A stretch of 40,404 bases of DNA. Source: Duganella callida (lineage in GTDB: Bacteria; Pseudomonadota; Gammaproteobacteria; Burkholderiales; Burkholderiaceae_D). The stretch's first letter is position 1. Every line of letters begins with the position of its first letter. The stretch covers positions 1-40,404 of the forward strand of contig NZ_SPVG01000134.1 in the NCBI RefSeq assembly GCF_004614165.1, in the 5' to 3' direction. Below are positions 35,540 to 40,404 of the stretch, piece after piece. The notes below the pieces were generated by a model, which saw nothing but the letters and a program-made list of their open reading frames with translations, searched no databases and was not told the DNA's origin. The translations under genes were made by a program, and so were the position numbers.

Positions 35540-36235
35540 ATGAGCGAAACTCTCACAGTCACGGTCGCCGACGGCAGTTTCAACTGCTATGTCGCGCGGC
35601 CTGCCGGCGAGCGGCCGGCGCCGGTGATCGTTGTGCTGCAGGAGATCTTCGGCGTCAACGCCGGCATCCGCGGCATCGCCGACGATTACGCCAGCAAAGG
35701 CTACATCGCCGTGGCGCCGGACCTGTTCTGGCGCGCCGAACCCGGCCTCGATATGTCGGAGGCCAAACCGGGCGACTGGGCGCGCGGCTTCGCGCTGTAC
35801 AGCGCCTACAGCTTCGACGTCGGCGTGAGCGACATCGCCGCCACCGTGAATGCCGCCCGCACCGTGCGCGGCGCCAGCGGCAAGGTCGGCGTCACCGGCT
35901 ACTGCCTGGGCGGCGTGCTGACCTACCTGAGCGCGGCACGCGGCGACGCCGACGCCTTCGTCGCCTACTACGGCGGCGCCACCGAGAAGTACGCGGCCGA
36001 AGCGGTCAACGTCCGCCAGCCTTTGCTCTACCACCTGGCCGAAGAGGATGAATACATCGGCAAGGACGCGCAGGCCACCATCCGCGCCGCGTTCGCGGCC
36101 AATCCGAACATCACGCTGTACAGCTATGCCGGCTGCAACCACGCCTTCGCGCGGCCCAACGGCAACCACTACGATGCCGCCGCCGCCACGCTGGCCAACG
36201 CGCGCACCGACGCTTTCTTTGAACAACATCTGTAA
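35540..36235 (+). CDS. Dienelactone hydrolase family protein
   Basis: 231 residues, the usual DLH length. The triad is Cys122 in GYCLGG, Asp170 in AEEDEYI and His201 in GCNHAFARP, with the N-terminal Glu of VLQEIFG, which positions the Cys in known dienelactone hydrolases. The start at 35540 is supported by GGAGA in the preceding ten bases; a longer frame to 35435 has poor coding quality. DLH opens lactone rings in chloroaromatic breakdown, but the family is broad and no catechol-pathway genes are near. It is followed after 18 bases by the exported perhydrolase-like gene, probably as an operon. Confidence 0.92.
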   Translation: MSETLTVTVADGSFNCYVARPAGERPAPVIVVLQEIFGVNAGIRGIADDYASKGYIAVAPDLFWRAEPGLDMSEAKPGDWARGFALYSAYSFDVGVSDIAATVNAARTVRGASGKVGVTGYCLGGVLTYLSAARGDADAFVAYYGGATEKYAAEAVNVRQPLLYHLAEEDEYIGKDAQATIRAAFAANPNITLYSYAGCNHAFARPNGNHYDAAAATLANARTDAFFEQHL

Positions 36236-36253
36236 CCACCAGGGAGAACCACC

Positions 36254-37213
36254 ATGTCCGAACAAATCAACCCATCCCGCCGCAACGCCATGGTCGGCAG
36301 CGCAGTCGCCGCCGCGGCCACCGCGCTGGCCGCCGTCAGCAGCGAAGCCGTCGCCGCCACCACCGGTAAAATCAGCAAGACCGCCAGCAGCATCACCACC
36401 CGTGACGGCGTCGATATCTATTACAAGGACTGGGGTCCGCGCACCGGTCAGCCGGTGATCCTGAGCCACGGCTGGCCGCTGAGCTCGGACAGCTGGGAGT
36501 CGGCCGCCTTCTTCCTGGCCAATAACGGCTTCCGCGTGATCACCCACGACCGCCGCGGCCACGGCCGTTCCAGCCAGCCCTGGGACGGCAACGACATGGA
36601 CCACTACGCCGACGACCTGGCACAGCTGATCGAGGCACTGGACCTGAAGAACATCATCCTGGCCGGCTTCTCGACCGGCGGCGGCGAGGTGGCGCGCTAC
36701 GTCGGCCGCCACGGCACCAAGCGCATCGCCAAACTGGGCCTGATCTCGGCCGTGCCGCCGCTGATGCTGAAGACCGACACCAACCCGGACGGCCTGCCGC
36801 TCGAGGTGTTCGACGGTATCCGCGCCGGCCAGGTCAAGGACCGCGGCCAGCTGTATCTGGACATCGCCTCCGGCCCGTTCTACAACTACAACCGTCCCGG
36901 CGCCAAGCCGTCGCAGGGCGTGATCCAGGCCTGGTACGCGCAGGGCATGCAGGGCGGCTTCAAGAACACCTATGATTCGATCAAGGCGTTCTCGGAAACC
37001 GACTTCCGCGACGACCTGAAAAAGTTCGACAAGCCGACCCTGGTGATCCACGGCGACGACGACCAGATCGTGCCGATCAAGGCCGCCGGCATCGCCTCGG
37101 CCAAGATTGTCAAAGGATCGAAACTGATCGTCTACCCGGGCGCGCCGCACGGCCTGACCGAAACCCACAAGGACAAGTTCCACGCCGACTTCCTGGCCTT
37201 TGCCAAGGCGTAA
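36254..37213 (+). CDS. Tat-exported alpha/beta hydrolase (non-heme chloroperoxidase/arylesterase-like)
   Basis: 319 residues. The N-terminus has a twin-arginine signal ([10 protein letters not shown], then an Ala-rich hydrophobic stretch to VAATT at about 36), so it is exported folded. The hydrolase part is of the cofactor-free haloperoxidase/perhydrolase type: oxyanion [30 protein letters not shown], nucleophile Ser140 in AGFSTGGG, acid Asp270 in HGDDDQIVP and base His299 in APHGLTETH. These enzymes are esterases that can form peracids; the natural substrate is unknown. GGGAGAACC precedes the ATG. A strong terminator follows. Confidence 0.92.
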   Translation: MSEQINPSRRNAMVGSAVAAAATALAAVSSEAVAATTGKISKTASSITTRDGVDIYYKDWGPRTGQPVILSHGWPLSSDSWESAAFFLANNGFRVITHDRRGHGRSSQPWDGNDMDHYADDLAQLIEALDLKNIILAGFSTGGGEVARYVGRHGTKRIAKLGLISAVPPLMLKTDTNPDGLPLEVFDGIRAGQVKDRGQLYLDIASGPFYNYNRPGAKPSQGVIQAWYAQGMQGGFKNTYDSIKAFSETDFRDDLKKFDKPTLVIHGDDDQIVPIKAAGIASAKIVKGSKLIVYPGAPHGLTETHKDKFHADFLAFAKA

Positions 37214-37232
37214 AGACTTCCTGATATCGCTC

Positions 37233-37262
37233 AAAAAAAAACCGCCTGCGGGCGGTTTTTTC
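37233..37262 (+). terminator. Intrinsic terminator after the hydrolase operon
   Basis: ACCGCC (37241-37246), loop TGCG, GGCGGT (37251-37256) and T to 37261, with eight A before the stem. It lies about 20 bases after the stop and 21 bases before the next gene's ATG. Confidence 0.92.
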
Positions 37263-37282
37263 TATGCTATGGTTGGCGTACC

Positions 37283-40200
37283 ATGATGGAACTTTTCACG
37301 TCGCCAAGCGATTCTTCCCTGCTTCACTACGGCATTTACTCCCCGCCGCTGGTTTTCCTCTCGATTCTCGTTGCCATATTCTCATCATGGATGGGTTTGC
37401 AAGTTGCGTCGCAGACACGCTCAGCCGGCACGCGCGGCCTGCGCGCCGCCATGCTCGCCACCGGCAGCCTGGCGCTCGGCTGCGGCGTGTGGGCCATGCA
37501 CTTCATCGGCATGCTGGCCTTCGACCTGTGCATCGATACCGATTACGATCACGGCATCACCCTGCTGTCGATCATCCCCAGCCTGGCCGCGTCCTGGGTG
37601 GCGCTGTTCATCATCAGCATGCGCAGCGTCAGCGCCGTCTCGCTGCTGTGCGGCGGCGTGCTGGTGGGCGCCGGCATCGGCGCCATGCACTACACCGGCA
37701 TGGCCGCCATGCGTACCGCGCTCGATCTGCGCTACGACCCGCTGATGTTCGGCCTGTCCATCGTGGTGGCCGTGGTGCTGGCCACGCTGGCGCTGTGGAT
37801 ACGCTATGGCCTCGGCGCGGTGCGGCGCCTGCCGCGCGGCGTGGTGGGCGGCATCAGCGCCACCGTCATGGGCTGCGCCATCGCCGGCATGCACTATACC
37901 GGCATGGCCGCCGCGCGCTTCGTCGGCGCCTTGCCGCCGGACGCCAAGCCGGAACAGCACACCACCTTCCTGGCGCTGGCCATCGCCCTGATCACGGTGG
38001 TGGTCACGGTGTTCGCGCTGGCCGCCAACGGCATGCTGCGTTACCGCGAGATGTACAAGCAGCTGTCGGAAAGCGAATCGTGGATGCGCGCCCTGCTGAC
38101 CACCACCGTCGACGGCGTGATCACGGTCGATCGCGAAGGCTTCATCCACGAATTCAACGCCTCGGCCGAGCGCATCTTCGGCTGGCGCCGCGATGAAATC
38201 CTGGGGCGTAACATCCGCCTGCTGATGAGCGACGTCGAAGGTTCGGAACAGGACGGCCTGCTGGCCTACCTCTACACCGGCAGCGGCGCGCTGGAAGGGC
38301 GCAGCAGCGAGATCATCGCCCTGCGCAAGGACGGCAGTGAGGTGCCGATCCGCCGCGCGCTGGGCCACGCACGGCTGGGCAAACGCAACCTGTATGTGCT
38401 GTTCATTACCGACATCACCGAGCGCCGCGCCATCATGCAGGCGCTGCGCGACAGCGAACAGCAATTGCGCTCGCTGATCGGCAACATCCCCGGCATCTCG
38501 TTCCGCAGCAGCATGGCGTTCGACGCGCCGCCGGTGTTCGTCAGCGACGGCACCGAGCGCCTGGCCGGCTATCCGGCCGGCGATTTCGTCGGCATCAACC
38601 GCACCCGCACCCTGTCCTCGCTGGTGTGCGAGGAGGACCGCGCACGGGTGGCGGCCGAAGTCTCGACCGCCATCGAGCAGCTGTCGGCCTACCAGATCGA
38701 ATACTGCCTGCTGCACGCCGACGGCAGCCGCCGCTTCGTGTGGGAACACGGCGCGGTGACGCAGGATGAAAGCCAGCCGGCGATACGCTGGATCGACGGC
38801 GTGATTCTCGACATCACCGAGCGGCGCGAAATGGAACAGGAACTGCGCAAGGCCAAGGAAACGGCCGAGAAGGCGGCCGCCGCGCGCGCCAGCTTCGTCG
38901 CCAACATGAGCCATGAAATCCGCACGCCGATGAACGCCATCCTCGGCTTCACCGACGTGCTGCTGGACACCGAGCTGAATACCGAGCAGCGGCGCCACCT
39001 CGACACCGTGCGCAAGGAAGGCCGCTCGCTGCTGCGGCTGCTGAACGAGATCCTCGACACGGCCAAGCTGGACAAGGGCGCGGTGGAGCTGGAGCTGGAC
39101 GACTACAGCCTGCTCAACCTGATCGACGAACTGGCCTCCACCTTCGGCACCAACGCCCGCAACAAGGGGCTGGGCATCGACATCGTCTACGATCCCGACC
39201 TGCCGGCCTGGCTGCACGGCGACGAGCTGCGCATGCGCCAGATCCTCGGCAACCTGCTGGACAACGCCATCAAGTTCACCACGGCCGGCAAGGTGCGCCT
39301 GTACGCCTGCATCGAAAACGGCCAGCTGCACATCCGCGTGCAGGACACCGGCATCGGCATCGCGCCGGAGCGTATCGAGGCCATCTTCGATCCGTTCACC
39401 CAGGCCGACGCCTCGATGACGCGGCGCTTCGGCGGCACCGGCCTGGGCACCACCATCAGCCGCCAGCTGGTGGCGCTGATGGGCGGCCGCATCTGGGCCG
39501 AGAGCACGCCGGGCGTGGGCACCACCTTCCACGTGGTGCTGCCACTGGAACCGGCCCGCAACGGCCAGATGCAGAGCAGCGAGGTGGCCGACTATCCGCT
39601 GCCGGCGCTGCACATCCTGGCGGCCGACGACGTGCCGCAGAACCTGGAGCTGCTGTCGCTGCTGCTGGCCAAACGCGGCCACACGCTGGACATCGCCCAC
39701 AACGGCGAGCAGGCGGTGCGCATGACGGCCGAGCAGCGCTACGACGTGGTGCTGATGGACATGCAGATGCCGCACATGGACGGCCTGGCCGCCACCCGCG
39801 CGATCCGCGCGCGCGAGCGGGAAAGCGGCACGCCGACGCTGCCGATCGTGGCGATGACGGCCAGCGTGCTGGCGGCGCACCGCGAGGCGGCGGCGGCGGC
39901 CGGCATGGGCGGCTTCGCCTCCAAGCCGGTCGACTGGCACACGCTGTCGCACGAAATCGCCCGGGTCATGAAGCTGCCGCCGCTGGCGTCGGCGCCGCCG
40001 CCGTCCGAGGCGCCGCGCCTGCGCGTGCTGAATCAGAAGGCCGGTCTGCAGCGCTGGGGCGAGCAGGAAAGCGCCTATCACCAGGCGCTGCACCGCTTCG
40101 TGGCCGATTACAGCAGCGTCGCCGCCACCCTGGTCAAGCTGCTGTCGGTCATCTCCGAGGTGCGCCTGGCCGAAGCGCAGGCCTGGTGCCACAAGGTGCG

Positions 40201-40404
40201 CGGCGTGGCCGCCAACATCGGCCTGGAACAGCTGAGCGCCACGCTGGCGCAGCTGGAAAAACTGTGCGGTTCGCCGCAGCGCGACGGCGAGGACGGCGAC
40301 GACCTCCGCCTGAAGACCGAGCTGGCGCAGGCGCAGCGCACCCTGGCGGCGCAGCTGGATGCGGCGCTGAGCGCGATCCATGCGCTGGCGCCGCCGCGCG
40401 GCGC
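37283..40404 (+). CDS. MHYT-domain hybrid sensor histidine kinase (3' end outside window)
   Basis: The frame opens at 37283 (MMELFTSPSDSS; a second ATG at 37286) and is still open at the window end, 1040 codons. The N-terminal MHYT sensor has about seven membrane helices with three signature motifs at residues 72 (MHFIGM), 135 (MHYTGM) and 203 (MHYTGM), thought to bind a metal for O2, CO or NO sensing. Two PAS domains follow (about 268-385 and 390-515), then HisKA with His544 in NMSHEIRTP, HATPase_c (DNAIKF, DTGIGI, GGTGLG), a receiver with Asp826 in VLMDMQMP, and an HPt-like end with His970 in CHKVRGVAANIG. The second glycine-rich box reads GLGTTISRQ rather than GLGLAI. No Shine-Dalgarno is obvious. 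Confidence 0.94.
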   Translation, partial: MMELFTSPSDSSLLHYGIYSPPLVFLSILVAIFSSWMGLQVASQTRSAGTRGLRAAMLATGSLALGCGVWAMHFIGMLAFDLCIDTDYDHGITLLSIIPSLAASWVALFIISMRSVSAVSLLCGGVLVGAGIGAMHYTGMAAMRTALDLRYDPLMFGLSIVVAVVLATLALWIRYGLGAVRRLPRGVVGGISATVMGCAIAGMHYTGMAAARFVGALPPDAKPEQHTTFLALAIALITVVVTVFALAANGMLRYREMYKQLSESESWMRALLTTTVDGVITVDREGFIHEFNASAERIFGWRRDEILGRNIRLLMSDVEGSEQDGLLAYLYTGSGALEGRSSEIIALRKDGSEVPIRRALGHARLGKRNLYVLFITDITERRAIMQALRDSEQQLRSLIGNIPGISFRSSMAFDAPPVFVSDGTERLAGYPAGDFVGINRTRTLSSLVCEEDRARVAAEVSTAIEQLSAYQIEYCLLHADGSRRFVWEHGAVTQDESQPAIRWIDGVILDITERREMEQELRKAKETAEKAAAARASFVANMSHEIRTPMNAILGFTDVLLDTELNTEQRRHLDTVRKEGRSLLRLLNEILDTAKLDKGAVELELDDYSLLNLIDELASTFGTNARNKGLGIDIVYDPDLPAWLHGDELRMRQILGNLLDNAIKFTTAGKVRLYACIENGQLHIRVQDTGIGIAPERIEAIFDPFTQADASMTRRFGGTGLGTTISRQLVALMGGRIWAESTPGVGTTFHVVLPLEPARNGQMQSSEVADYPLPALHILAADDVPQNLELLSLLLAKRGHTLDIAHNGEQAVRMTAEQRYDVVLMDMQMPHMDGLAATRAIRARERESGTPTLPIVAMTASVLAAHREAAAAAGMGGFASKPVDWHTLSHEIARVMKLPPLASAPPPSEAPRLRVLNQKAGLQRWGEQESAYHQALHRFVADYSSVAATLVKLLSVISEVRLAEAQAWCHKVRGVAANIGLEQLSATLAQLEKLCGSPQRDGEDGDDLRLKTELAQAQRTLAAQLDAALSAIHALAPPRG

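Noticed and set aside
37421-40381. Very long open frame antisense to the MHYT kinase
   Set aside because: Its translation is Gln/Arg/His/Ala-rich low-complexity text, a by-product of GC-rich codons in the real plus-strand kinase gene.

Overview
The window is a GC-rich chromosomal segment from a proteobacterium, most likely a member of the Oxalobacteraceae (Burkholderiales; Massilia/Duganella-like). This is inferred from the trxA-rho-rpmE2 order, a type-B L31 protein, a very large Caulobacter-type TonB receptor, carbohydrate-degradation genes and strongly GC-biased codon use. No 16S gene is present, so the genus is not established. Both window edges cut through large hybrid histidine kinases.

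Layout. 1-3100: 3' part of a multi-PAS hybrid kinase (HisKA-HATPase-REC-HPt) plus a stand-alone receiver. 3294-5450: housekeeping block trxA, rho, rpmE2. 5544-8844: ArnT-like glycosyltransferase, periplasmic solute-binding protein, and two tandem paralogous small exported proteins of unknown function. 9236-15072: a divergent FtsH-like membrane AAA+ protease, an AraC regulator divergent from an alpha/beta hydrolase, a frame-split micro-gene, and a KimA-like APC permease. 15230-16656: tRNA-Leu(CAA) followed by a visibly AT-richer island with a BPSL0067/Tae2-like amidase, an exported STY0301-like partner, and a small unknown protein. 16803-25177: exported oligogalacturonate lyase (PL22), an acyl-CoA-dehydrogenase-like flavoprotein, an SDR/NTF2-like/VOC operon divergent from a LysR gene, glucarate dehydratase and a GH35 glycosidase. 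25252-31493: TonB receptor with two LacI-type operator-like dyads around its promoter, a REP-like hairpin, an S10 serine carboxypeptidase and a BNR_4-type protein. 31644-35310: small membrane protein and a MacAB-type efflux operon. 35540-37213: dienelactone hydrolase and a Tat-exported perhydrolase-like enzyme. 37283-end: MHYT-domain hybrid kinase, truncated by the window.

How the genes fit together. PL22, GudD, GH35 and the TonB receptor, with the BNR_4 protein nearby, look like a loose module for taking up and degrading uronate-containing plant polysaccharides. The amidase pair beside tRNA-Leu looks like horizontally acquired interbacterial-competition cargo (orphan type VI effector plus periplasmic immunity). 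This pair, the FtsH-like protease, the two small exported paralogs and the frame-split coiled-coil/membrane micro-gene are the least ordinary items. I saw no CRISPR array, insertion sequence or integrase gene.
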